A program made the translations under genes and the position numbers. Below the pieces are notes generated by a model. That model had not been told where the DNA came from. It searched no databases and saw only the letters and a list, made by a program, of their open reading frames with translations. 64,000 nucleotides of DNA from Asanoa hainanensis (GTDB taxonomy: Bacteria > Actinomycetota > Actinomycetes > Mycobacteriales > Micromonosporaceae), in contig NZ_FZPH01000011.1 of the NCBI RefSeq assembly GCF_900188485.1, forward strand, positions 62,001 through 126,000. The letters are read 5' to 3'. This document shows, piece after piece, positions 49,439-57,847 of the stretch (its first letter is position 1; the number at the start of each line of letters is the position of its first letter).

Positions 49439-50036
49439 GTCAGTTGTCCTCCCCCCCGCACCGCGGACGCTAAGGCCCCCTGTGCGACCGCGCGAACCCC
49501 AGTACCCAGGGCACGCGCCTCCACGCCATCCTCCACGGACCGAGATCGCCCCGGGCAAGTTCCAGGGCGATCTGCGTGCTGAATCCCGAACTCGGCCGAG
49601 ACCGCCTTTTACCGCGCTGTGTCCGGATTGCCGGACCGCCGGTCGGCCATCCCCGGACCACCCCACCTCGGCCCTAATGCCGAGGCTCTGGCCAGCGGAA
49701 ACCGACCGCCAAGGGGCCTCCCGGGGTCCAGGACCCGCAGGCCACGAACATCCGGGTCCGCGCGCCGAGAACCGCCCGCTCGGACACCGCACGGCCACGC
49801 CGCGCCCACACCACCTCCACCTCCAGCTCCAGCTCCAGCTCCAGCTCCAGCTCCAGCGCCAGCGCCAGCGCCAGCGCCAGCGCCAGCGCCAGCGCCAGCA
49901 TCATCCGGAACCGCGGCGCCAAGCTCACCGAACGCGTGAGCACGCCGAGCGGGGTCAGCACACCGCCCTCGGCGCGGCACGGGTCAGCTGGGCCCGGGGC
50001 GGTCGGCGCCCCGGGGTGCCGGCTGGCGGCGGTGGG
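49439..50036. other. 598-bp intergenic region with a hexamer microsatellite
   Basis: This gap between secA2 and the GAF-ANTAR gene holds a 13-unit hexamer array (49821-49898). Frames through the array would give Ala-Gly, Leu-Ala/Leu-Glu or Pro-Ala runs on either strand. None has a ribosome site or a recognisable domain, so no gene is called. The right end should carry the GAF-ANTAR promoter. Confidence 0.6.
49821..49898. repeat. Hexanucleotide array, 6x CTCCAG then 7x CGCCAG
   Basis: Six perfect CTCCAG units (49821-49856) are followed by seven perfect CGCCAG units (49857-49898). The switch at one position shows expansion of two variants. Slippage could make the length variable between strains. 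Confidence 0.9.
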
Positions 50037-52343
50037 TCAGCCGTTGCCGCCCGAGCTGAGGCGGCGGCCGACGGCCGCGATGAGGCGGTCGAGCTCCGAG
50101 CCGAACGGGTTGTCGTGGACCAGGTAGGTCCAGGTGGCGCTCGGGCGTACCAGCGTCTTGTCGTCGGGCGCCCAGTCCTCGTCGAACTCGTTCTCGTCGA
50201 ACGTCTCGACCGTGCGCTCCTCGATCGCCGGGACCAGCGCGTTGAACGCCGGCACGGCCGCGCGGTGGAACTCGTCGAGGGGGTCGAGGCGGCCGAGGGC
50301 ACGGAGGTGCACGCCCTCGCGTACCTCGGACAGCTCCGCCAGATGCTCGGCCCACAACCGGTCGATGTGGTAGAGCGCGATCGAGCGCGCCACCCGCGGC
50401 AGCAGCTCCTCGTCGAGCTCGATCAGCTCCTCGGCCTTCTCGGGCTCGCGCTTCTTGAGCATGTCGGCGGCGACGTCGCTGGTCAGCACGCGCTCGCGAC
50501 GCTCGGACAGCGCCTTGCGCTGCTGCTCGATCACCACGCTGTAGCGCCAGGTGTTGCGGTGGATCTCGTGCTGCACACCCTCGGACACCCGCTGGGCGTG
50601 CTCGACCGCGTAGTCGACCTGCTCGTCGGTCACGAGGCCCTCGAAGTTCATCTTCGGCGAGGCCGGGATCGCGTCGGGGGCGTTGCGCTGGATGAGGTCG
50701 TCTTCGAGGCTCACGAAGAACGTCGACGCGCCGGGGTCGCCCTGCCGACCGGCGCGGCCACGGAGCTGGTCGTCGACGCGGCGGCTGTGGTGCCGGCCGC
50801 CGCCGAGGACATAGAGGCCGCCCAGCTCGGCGACCCGCTCGCGGTCGGACTGGTCGCTGCCGCCCAGCCGGATGTCGACACCACGGCCGGCCATCTGGGT
50901 CGACACGGTCACCGCGCCGAACTTGCCGGCCTCGGCGATGATCTCGGCTTCCTCGTCGTCGTTCTTCGCGTTGAGGACGTGGCACGGGATGCCCGCCGCT
51001 TCGAGTGCCTTGGCGAGGCTCTCGGACTCTTTGACGTCGAGGGTGCCAACCAGGACCGGCCGGCCCTTCTCGTGGCTGAGCACGATCTCGGCGACCAGCG
51101 CGTCTTCCTTCTCCTGCCGGGTCGCGTAGATCCGGTCGGGGTCGTCGACCCGGACGCAGGGCGTGTTGGGCGGGATCACCGCGACCTCGAGCTTGAAGTA
51201 TTCGCGGAGCTGCTCGCCGACCAGCACCGCCGTCGCGGTCATGCCGCAGACCGTCGGGTAGAGGGCGATGTAGGCCTGCACCGTGATCGTGCCGAGCACC
51301 TCGCCCTCGGCGGTGGCGTCGAGACCCTCCTTGGCCTCGACCGCCGCCTGGAGGCCGTCGGGCCAGCGGCGACGCTGGGCGACCCGGCCGCGCATCTCGT
51401 CGACGAGCTCGACCGCGCCGTTGCGCACGATGTAGTCGACGTCGCGGTGGAGCAGCGCGTGCGCGTGGAGGGCGACGTTGACGGCGGAAAGCTGCTCGAC
51501 GTGCTCGTCGTCGTAGAGGTCGATGCCGCCCAGCTTGCGCTCGACGACCGCGAGCCCGGTGCTGGTGAAGGCCACGCTCCGGCCGTCGTCGGCGATCTCG
51601 TAGTGGCGCCCGGACCGCAGGCCCTTGACCACGCCGGCGGCGACGTGCACCGGGTCCTGCTCACCCGCGACGGCACCGGCGAGCACCATCGGCACCCGCG
51701 CCTCGTCGATCAGGATGGAGTCGGCCTCGTCGACGATCGCGGTGGCCAGCGCGCTCTGGACGCGGTCGTCGACGTCGGTGACCAACTGGTCGCGCAGATA
51801 GTCGAAGCCCGCCTCGCTGACCGACGCGTAGGTGACGTCGCAGGCGTAGGCCGCGCGCCGCTCCTCGGGGGTCGACGACTCGGTCACCCAGCCGACCGAG
51901 AGGCCGAGCAGCTTGTAGATCGGCTCCATCCACTCCGCGTCACGGCGGGCGAGGTAGTCGTTGACGGTGAGCACGTGGACCGGGCCGTTGTTGCTGCGCA
52001 CATGCCCGTACGCCGCGATGGCCGCGGTCAATGTCTTGCCCTCACCGGTGGCCATCTCGGCGACGCTGCCACCGAGCATGGCGAGCACGCCGAGCAGCTG
52101 GACGTCGTAGGGCCGCTCGCCCAGCGTGCGGCGCGCCGCCTCGCGGCCGAGCGCACAGATCTCGGCGACCTGGGTGGCCTCAGCGGCCCGCTCGGTCAAC
52201 GCGGCGTCGTCGAGCTCCTTGAGCTCGTCTTCGAGTGCCTCGATCTCGGGCAGCACCTTCTGCAGCGGCGCCAGGTCGACCGTCGTGCCCGGGCGCTGGA
52301 GGAAACGCTGGGTCCTGTTCTTCAACCGCTGCATGACTCCCAT
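50037..52343 (-). CDS. secA2: SecA2, accessory preprotein translocase ATPase
   Basis: This 768-residue SecA has Walker A MATGEGKTLTAAIAAYGHVR, Walker B TAIVDEADSILIDEARVPMV, the crosslinking-domain region and helicase motif MAGRGVDIRLGGSDQSDRER with DQLRGRAGRQGDPGASTFFV. It ends at LSSGGNG without the C-terminal zinc/SecB-binding motif and is shorter than housekeeping SecA (about 900 residues), as actinobacterial SecA2 is. SecA2 exports a specific set of proteins with SecYEG. The ATG at 52343 gives MGVMQRLKNRTQRFLQRPGT. Confidence 0.9.
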   Translation of the reverse strand: MGVMQRLKNRTQRFLQRPGTTVDLAPLQKVLPEIEALEDELKELDDAALTERAAEATQVAEICALGREAARRTLGERPYDVQLLGVLAMLGGSVAEMATGEGKTLTAAIAAYGHVRSNNGPVHVLTVNDYLARRDAEWMEPIYKLLGLSVGWVTESSTPEERRAAYACDVTYASVSEAGFDYLRDQLVTDVDDRVQSALATAIVDEADSILIDEARVPMVLAGAVAGEQDPVHVAAGVVKGLRSGRHYEIADDGRSVAFTSTGLAVVERKLGGIDLYDDEHVEQLSAVNVALHAHALLHRDVDYIVRNGAVELVDEMRGRVAQRRRWPDGLQAAVEAKEGLDATAEGEVLGTITVQAYIALYPTVCGMTATAVLVGEQLREYFKLEVAVIPPNTPCVRVDDPDRIYATRQEKEDALVAEIVLSHEKGRPVLVGTLDVKESESLAKALEAAGIPCHVLNAKNDDEEAEIIAEAGKFGAVTVSTQMAGRGVDIRLGGSDQSDRERVAELGGLYVLGGGRHHSRRVDDQLRGRAGRQGDPGASTFFVSLEDDLIQRNAPDAIPASPKMNFEGLVTDEQVDYAVEHAQRVSEGVQHEIHRNTWRYSVVIEQQRKALSERRERVLTSDVAADMLKKREPEKAEELIELDEELLPRVARSIALYHIDRLWAEHLAELSEVREGVHLRALGRLDPLDEFHRAAVPAFNALVPAIEERTVETFDENEFDEDWAPDDKTLVRPSATWTYLVHDNPFGSELDRLIAAVGRRLSSGGNG

Positions 52344-52443
52344 GGACGGAAACGGTACCTGGAAGACGGCTTGAAGCGGAGCCCGGCACGAGCCTGTGGA
52401 CAAGTGTTCGAAACTGCCTGTGGACAACCGACCTGATCTTCGT

Positions 52444-53538
52444 TCAGACGCTCAGAATGACCTGCAGCTCCTGGCGTTTGCGGTCAGCGAGATCGACGAG
52501 CAACGAGGCCGCCGACTCGAAGGGCACGACCGCCGACACCAGGTGTCGTACGAGGAGCGCACCCCACGGAGAACGGAGCAGGTCGATGGTTTCACCCGAG
52601 AGGCGGTCCCGGTCCCACTGGTGGGCGAGGCCGCGCGGCACCCGCCCGATCTGGGCACACCGCACCGCGAGGCCGTTGTGGTGAAACTCCTCGCCGAGCC
52701 GCACCGCGTCCGCGCCCCGCTGATAGAAGGCGAGGTCCACCACGGTGCCCTGTGGCCGCAGCAGGCGCAGGGCCAGTCGCAAGGCGAAGGCCTGCCCACG
52801 GCACTGGAAGACGATGTCGGCGCCGCGGTCGGCGGCGGCGTGCCGCCACCGGGTCTTCAGCACCACGGCCGGGTCCTCGTCGCCGTCCGGGTCGAGCACG
52901 TCGAAGCCCAGCGCGGCCGCGACGGCCCGGCGTTGCGGGGTCGGGTCGATCACCACCACCGAGGCCGCTCCGTGGTGGCTGGCCAGGGCGGCGGTCAGCA
53001 GCGCGACCACGCCTGCACCCACAACCGCGACCCGCCGGCCCCGCACGCCGTCACCTAGGTCCCGCACGTCGCCGTTCGTGGCGTCCGCGGCCGCGTGCAA
53101 CAGGCCGTTGGCGCAGATCGGCCCCATGTGAGCGGCATAGACGCCGAGCATCGGGTCCAGGTCGTCCGGCAGTGGGACGACGCGGTCGACGAGCGGATCT
53201 CCGAGGTACGCCGTGCGGTGCCCGTAGGTCATCGCGACCAGCCTGCCCTCGTCGACGGCCGCGGTGCGGCTGGTGACGACCCGGCCCACCTCCATATAGC
53301 CCAGGTGCTCCACCGGGTACGGCGACGCCGAGGTGCCCGACCGGAAGAGCCCGAGTTCCGCGTCCCAGCTCGACCCGAGATAGGGGTTGGTGCCTTTGAC
53401 ATAGCTCAGCTCGGTGCCCGCCGACACGCCGGAGAAGACGGTCTCGACCCGGAACGTCCCGGGCCGCACCGGCTCGGCCGCGACGTCCCGGATGCCGACC
53501 TCGCCGGGAGCCGCGACCACCACGATCCGGTCACCCAT
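52444..53538 (-). CDS. Zinc-type MDR dehydrogenase
   Basis: This 364-residue protein has the MDR fold: ETVFSGVSAGTELSYVKGTN, EHLGYMEVGRVVTS, then the Rossmann core RVAVVGAGVVALLTAALASH and VVIDPTPQRRAVAAALGFDV. The usual catalytic Cys-His zinc site is not evident and the substrate is unknown. The ATG at 53538 (MGDRIVVVAAPGEVG) overlaps the upstream Gfo/Idh stop by 8 bp. It may act on the same sugar or cyclitol as its partner. Confidence 0.78.
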   Translation of the reverse strand: MGDRIVVVAAPGEVGIRDVAAEPVRPGTFRVETVFSGVSAGTELSYVKGTNPYLGSSWDAELGLFRSGTSASPYPVEHLGYMEVGRVVTSRTAAVDEGRLVAMTYGHRTAYLGDPLVDRVVPLPDDLDPMLGVYAAHMGPICANGLLHAAADATNGDVRDLGDGVRGRRVAVVGAGVVALLTAALASHHGAASVVVIDPTPQRRAVAAALGFDVLDPDGDEDPAVVLKTRWRHAAADRGADIVFQCRGQAFALRLALRLLRPQGTVVDLAFYQRGADAVRLGEEFHHNGLAVRCAQIGRVPRGLAHQWDRDRLSGETIDLLRSPWGALLVRHLVSAVVPFESAASLLVDLADRKRQELQVILSV

Positions 53539-54607
53539 CTGCCGACCCGCCCTCGACGGGGACGGCTCGCGGGTCATGCCCGTCGAACTCGGCCCGTCCG
53601 CTCCGCGGCGCCGGCACCGACGGACCGGCCGGCGCGGCGAGGGTGACCGGCTGGCCGGTGCGGGCCGACTCGGCGATCGCGCAGGTGACGCGGTGGGTTT
53701 CGAGGGCTTCGGCGTACGGGACGCGGATGTCGTCGCCGATGCCCCGGATCGCGTCGACGAAGGCGCGGTCGACGGCTACGCGTGCGGCGTCCGGATCACC
53801 CGGGATGCGGCGTTCCTGGCCCGCCCCGTCCCGGACCACCAGCTCGTCCTCACCGACGAACAGGGCCAACCCGTCCGCGATGATCTCCAGGCCCGCACGT
53901 TGTTTCCAGCCGAGTACGCAGGCCGAGCTCAGCGTCCCGACCGCACCACCAGAGAAGATCAACGTCGCGGCGGTGGCCGCGTCGACGTCGGCGTCGGGCA
54001 CCGGGGGTGGGGTGCCGGTGCCGGCTGCGTAGACCGCGGTCACCGGGCCGACCAGGGCCCGGGCCAGGTCCACGACGTGCGCCGCCTGCTCCACGACCGG
54101 TCCGCCGGACCGGTCGGACCGGATCCACCACGCGACAGGAGGCACTTTGTCCCACCACACGCCGTTCACCAGCCGCACGGGGTGGTCGGCCAGCAGCTGG
54201 GCCGCGGTGCGCACCACGTCCAGGTATCGCCAGTGGTGACCGACCGCGGTCAGCGTCCCGCGCCGGGCCACCTCGGCGGCCAGCCGGGTCGGCACGGTCA
54301 GGTCTACGCCGAGCGGCTTCTCGACGAACATGGCCGCGCCCGAGGCCAGCACGGCTTCCTCGGCATGGCCGTGGGCGAATGGGGGAACACACACGTAGAC
54401 GGCGTCGGGTTCGAGCGAGAGGAGGGTCGCCACGTCCGGAAACGCGGGCGCTCCGTGTGTCGAGGCCAGCGCCTCGGCGGCGGTGGGCACGACGTCGGTG
54501 ACGCCGACGATCTCCACGTCGGCGAATCCGGACAGCACGCGCGCATGCCGGTGGGCGACATTTCCGGCGCCGATCATTCCGACCCGGCACTTTTCGCTAT
54601 ACGCCAT
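53531..54607 (-). CDS. Gfo/Idh/MocA family NAD(P)-dependent oxidoreductase
   Basis: This 358-residue enzyme has the Rossmann site CRVGMIGAGNVAHRHARVLS, the EKP motif in AAMFVEKPLGVDLTVPTRLA, and the catalytic region PPVAWWIRSDRSGGPVVEQA with AHVVDLARALVG. Family members oxidise or reduce sugars and cyclitols. The ATG at 54607 follows GAAAGG by 7 bp. It is the first gene of a two-gene unit and divergent from the GpgS-like gene. Confidence 0.87.
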   Translation of the reverse strand: MAYSEKCRVGMIGAGNVAHRHARVLSGFADVEIVGVTDVVPTAAEALASTHGAPAFPDVATLLSLEPDAVYVCVPPFAHGHAEEAVLASGAAMFVEKPLGVDLTVPTRLAAEVARRGTLTAVGHHWRYLDVVRTAAQLLADHPVRLVNGVWWDKVPPVAWWIRSDRSGGPVVEQAAHVVDLARALVGPVTAVYAAGTGTPPPVPDADVDAATAATLIFSGGAVGTLSSACVLGWKQRAGLEIIADGLALFVGEDELVVRDGAGQERRIPGDPDAARVAVDRAFVDAIRGIGDDIRVPYAEALETHRVTCAIAESARTGQPVTLAAPAGPSVPAPRSGRAEFDGHDPRAVPVEGGSADG

Positions 54608-54924
54608 AAGCCGACCTTTCATGTCGAATGCCCGTGTCACACCAGTTACTTTTGCCACCGGCGTAACCGGATCAAACATCTGATATGTGTCGGACATCAG
54701 GAACCATCGACACTTGGCGCGTCATCAAACGTTCACACAGGTGAGTGGGCAATGCGCAATTCGATCATCAGTATGTGTAAAAGCGGGCGCGGTTTGTCTC
54801 GGGCAAAACGGGGAAAACGAACCGCCCCACGGCAGCGCCGAGGGGCACGGCCGCGCACAACGGGGCCGAGCACAACGGCAGAGCAGAACTAGTGGCTCGA
54901 CGGATCGCGTCTGGGGGTGTGCCT
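54608..54924. promoter_or_regulatory. 317-bp divergent promoter region
   Basis: This gap separates the leftward Gfo/Idh gene from the rightward GpgS-like gene and is more AT-rich than its surroundings. A nested dyad, CTGAT (54680-54684) with ATCAG (54696-54700) and ATGT/ACAT inside, is the clearest structure. I cannot place promoter boxes with confidence, and I see no small gene. Confidence 0.5.
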
Positions 54925-55950
54925 ATGTGGCACTCGCGAACAACCGTTTCACCAGTGGTCGAGGCCTGGTCGACCTACCGCACCGGCTCGGCGGGGCAAT
55001 GGATGCCGCGCCAGCTCGTCGCCGCCAAACGGGGCACGACAGTCAGCGTGGTCATTCCCGCACGCAACGAGGAAGCGACCATCGGCGCGATTGTCGCCAC
55101 CATCCGGCAGCAGCTCGTCGAACGCGTACACCTGGTCGACGAGCTCATCGTGGTCGACTCGCGGTCGTCCGACGCGACCGCCCGCGTGGCGGCCGCCGCC
55201 GGCGCCCACGTGGTCAGCCAGGACCAGATGACCAGGGGGCTGCCCCGGCTGGAGGGCAAGGGCGACGCGCTCTGGGCCGGCCTGGTGGCCGCCAGCGGCG
55301 ACGTCGTGGCGTTCGTCGACGGCGACCTCGAAGACTTCGACGCCCGGTTCGTCACCGGGCTGGTGGGGCCGCTGCTCACCGACCCGAGCGTCGGCTACGT
55401 CAAGGGCTTCTACCACCGCGGCCTGCACCACTCGGCCGGCGTGGTCGAGGCCGACGGCGGCGGCCGGGTCACCGAGTTGACGGCTCGGCCGTTGCTCAAC
55501 CTGTTCTGGCCGGAGCTGTCGGGGTTCGTCCAGCCGCTCGCGGGTGAGTACGCCGGGCGCCGGACGCTCCTGGAGCAGCTTCCGTTCGTCTCCGGCTACG
55601 GCGTCGAGATCGCGATGCTGGTCGACCTGCTCGACCTGGTGGGCCTCGACGCGCTCGCCCAGGTCGACCTCGGCGAGCGGCGCCACCGTCACCAGAGCAC
55701 CGAGGCGCTCGGCCGGATGGCCGCGCAGATCATGCACACGGTCTGGGAGCGCCTGCAGCGGCAGGGTTGGGTCACCGCCGACACGCAACCCTCGACCCTG
55801 CTCACGCAGTTCCGGCGCGGCGGCACCGATGCGCTGCCGAACCTCGACCGCGAGATCGTCGTCACCGACGTCTCCGTCAAGGAGCGCCCGCCGCTGCGCG
55901 AGATGGCCGACCTCGCCAGCCGGCGACGGCGCAGCCGGGTGGCGGCATGA
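54925..55950 (+). CDS. gpgS: Glucosyl-3-phosphoglycerate synthase-like GT-A glycosyltransferase
   Basis: This 341-residue enzyme has the GT81/GT2 core VSVVIPARNEEATIGAIVAT, DELIVVDSRSSDATARVAAA, GKGDALWAGLVAASGDVVAF, DGDLEDFDARF as DxD region, and YVKGFYHRG. GpgS transfers glucose from a nucleotide sugar to 3-phosphoglycerate on the way to glucosylglycerate and methylglucose polysaccharides. The ATG at 54925 is used; an upstream in-frame start exists at 54892. It starts a unit with the GT4 enzyme 22 bp downstream. Confidence 0.83.
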   Translation: MWHSRTTVSPVVEAWSTYRTGSAGQWMPRQLVAAKRGTTVSVVIPARNEEATIGAIVATIRQQLVERVHLVDELIVVDSRSSDATARVAAAAGAHVVSQDQMTRGLPRLEGKGDALWAGLVAASGDVVAFVDGDLEDFDARFVTGLVGPLLTDPSVGYVKGFYHRGLHHSAGVVEADGGGRVTELTARPLLNLFWPELSGFVQPLAGEYAGRRTLLEQLPFVSGYGVEIAMLVDLLDLVGLDALAQVDLGERRHRHQSTEALGRMAAQIMHTVWERLQRQGWVTADTQPSTLLTQFRRGGTDALPNLDREIVVTDVSVKERPPLREMADLASRRRRSRVAA

Positions 55951-55972
55951 CCAGTCGAATAGGCAGACCGGC

Positions 55973-57118
55973 ATGACCTTCACGGTGCTGGTCAACGCCG
56001 GGCCATGGCTGCCCGTCCCCCCGAAGGGTTACGGGGGCATCGAGAACATCGTCGCCACGCTGGTGCCGGAGCTGCGCCGGCTCGGCGTCACCGTCCTGCT
56101 CGCCTCGGTGGGCACCAGCACCGAGCCCGTCGACGAGCTGCTCGCGCCGTTCCCGGACGGGCAGTTCGGCTGGCTGCAACGGCCGTACAACCAGGCCAAC
56201 GGTGTCGCCACCGCGCACCAGGCGGCCGTGGTCCGCACGGTCCGCCAGCGCGACGACATCGACCTGGTGCACGACCACGTCGAGGCGATCGGGCTCGCCA
56301 TGCTGGCCGCGATGGAGCCGACCGCCACGCCGGCGCTGCACACGCTGCACTGGGACCTCGGCAAGCACCCCGAGCTCTACGGCGCGTTCGACGGCGGCGG
56401 CCGGGTCAGCGTCAACGGCGTCAGCGCCGCACAGTTGAGGAGGGCACCGCGCGCACTTCGCGCGCACGCCATAGGCCACGTCCACCTGGCCACCCCCCTC
56501 GCTGTCGACGCCGAGCGACGACCGATCCCCGACCAGGCCGAGCACATCGTGATGCTCGGCCGCATCACCCCCGGAAAGGGCCAGGACCTGGGTGTACGCA
56601 TCGCCCACGAGGCAGGTTTCGACCTCGTGCTGGCAGGCCCGGTCGGCCCCTACAAGCAGCCCGACGAGCTGGCCGCCGCGCTGCGCGACCCGGCCACCGC
56701 GGCGAACCCCGACGTCCGCTTCTGGCGGGAGAAGGTGGCGCCGCACGTCGACGGCAGCCGGGTCCGCTGGGTCGGCACGTTGACCGGCGCGGCCCGCGAC
56801 ACCCTCGTCGCCGAGGCCCGCGCCATGCTCGCGCCGTTGCGCTGGGAGGAGCCCGGCGGCACGTTCGTCGTCGAGTCGCTGGCCCTCGGCACGCCGGTCG
56901 TCGGCACCGCCCGCGGTTGCCTACCCGAGCTGATCGAGCACGGCCGCACGGGCCTGCTCACCCGGAGCGAAGACGAGCTGGCCGACCTGGTGCTCGCCGC
57001 CGGCAAGCTCGACCCCGCCGAGTGCCGACAGGAGGCAGCGCGCCGGTTCACTCCGTCCACGATGGCCGAGCGCTACGTCGAGCTGTACGAGGAGGTGGTC
57101 GGCCGCCCGATCGGGTAG
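55973..57118 (+). CDS. GT4-family glycosyltransferase
   Basis: This 381-residue GT-B enzyme has the acceptor-side loop LPVPPKGYGGIENIVATLVP, VHDHVEAIGLAMLAAM, the donor-site LGRITPGKGQDLGVRIAHEA and the EX7E region in RWEEPGGTFVVESLALGTPV. The donor is probably a nucleotide sugar; the acceptor is unknown. Clustering with a GpgS-like enzyme, Gfo/Idh and MDR dehydrogenase suggests a small glycoside or glycolipid pathway. Confidence 0.87.
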   Translation: MTFTVLVNAGPWLPVPPKGYGGIENIVATLVPELRRLGVTVLLASVGTSTEPVDELLAPFPDGQFGWLQRPYNQANGVATAHQAAVVRTVRQRDDIDLVHDHVEAIGLAMLAAMEPTATPALHTLHWDLGKHPELYGAFDGGGRVSVNGVSAAQLRRAPRALRAHAIGHVHLATPLAVDAERRPIPDQAEHIVMLGRITPGKGQDLGVRIAHEAGFDLVLAGPVGPYKQPDELAAALRDPATAANPDVRFWREKVAPHVDGSRVRWVGTLTGAARDTLVAEARAMLAPLRWEEPGGTFVVESLALGTPVVGTARGCLPELIEHGRTGLLTRSEDELADLVLAAGKLDPAECRQEAARRFTPSTMAERYVELYEEVVGRPIG

Positions 57119-57195
57119 TTATTCATTCACGGGCGATCATCAGTGCTGATCAATACACTGTGTGAACACGGCTTGACGCAAAGTGGTGATCAGCG

Positions 57196-57726
57196 ATGAC
57201 TGACACGGTCTTCTACCACTCCGGACCGACCCTGACCGGCCGCGTCGTGCGGCTGATGCCCGGGTACGCACGTGAAATGAAGGTCGGCCAACCAGCCCTC
57301 GTCGTGGTCCTCACGGCCGCGACCGTGGGCCGGCTCATCGGCCGCGCGATCCTCTCGGTCCTCCAGGCCGGCACCCGCGGTGCCTCGCCGAGGCGCTGGA
57401 AGGACCTGCGCAAGGCGCCGGAGTTCCTGGTGACCCCGCTGCGGGTACGCGACGGCTCGGGCCGCCTCTGCGAGGTGGAGATCCACGGCCACCTGCCGCA
57501 GAGCGCGCTCGAACCCTCGGACCACATCCAGGTGACGGTGGCACCGCAGAAGGACCGCACGATGCCCCCCAAGGCGGAGCGCATCGTCAACATCACGACG
57601 GGCCAACTCCTCCGCCCCCGGGTACCCACCCTGTGGTCCCACATCGGCCCGGCCCTGATCCTCCAGGCCCTCCTCGGCCTAACCCTCCTCGGCATCGTCG
57701 GCGCGGCCTACACCGCGGCCCAATAG
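57196..57726 (+). CDS. Hypothetical protein with C-terminal membrane helix
   Basis: This 176-residue protein starts MTDTVFYHSGPTLTGRVVRL. A middle region holds beta strands (FLVTPLRVRDGSGRLCEVEI, HIQVTVAPQKDRTMPPKAER) of a possible OB- or NfeD-like fold. It ends in one membrane helix (IGPALILQALLGLTLLGIVG). I do not recognise the family. It lies 77 bp after the GT4 gene; the gap has a short dyad ATCAG-TG-CTGAT. Confidence 0.6.
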   Translation: MTDTVFYHSGPTLTGRVVRLMPGYAREMKVGQPALVVVLTAATVGRLIGRAILSVLQAGTRGASPRRWKDLRKAPEFLVTPLRVRDGSGRLCEVEIHGHLPQSALEPSDHIQVTVAPQKDRTMPPKAERIVNITTGQLLRPRVPTLWSHIGPALILQALLGLTLLGIVGAAYTAAQ

Positions 57727-57847
57727 CGACGGACGACCGACAGACGGCCGATCCACGTCACAGCGTCAAGAGCCGAGACGGCGCCCGTCCCGGATCGCGC
57801 CGAAGACCTGGTCCGACTCGTTGCCCGGCACCAGCGGCAGAGGGTGC

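Noticed and set aside
49609..49980. Repeat proteins (Ala-Gly, Leu-Glu or Pro-Ala runs) encoded through the hexamer array
   Set aside because: All frames are open simply because the unit lacks stops; no ribosome site or non-repeat domain supports a gene.
49119..52436. 1105-codon + strand frame opposite secA2
   Set aside because: secA2 motifs are unambiguous on the minus strand; the frame also runs through the hexamer array and shows no domain.
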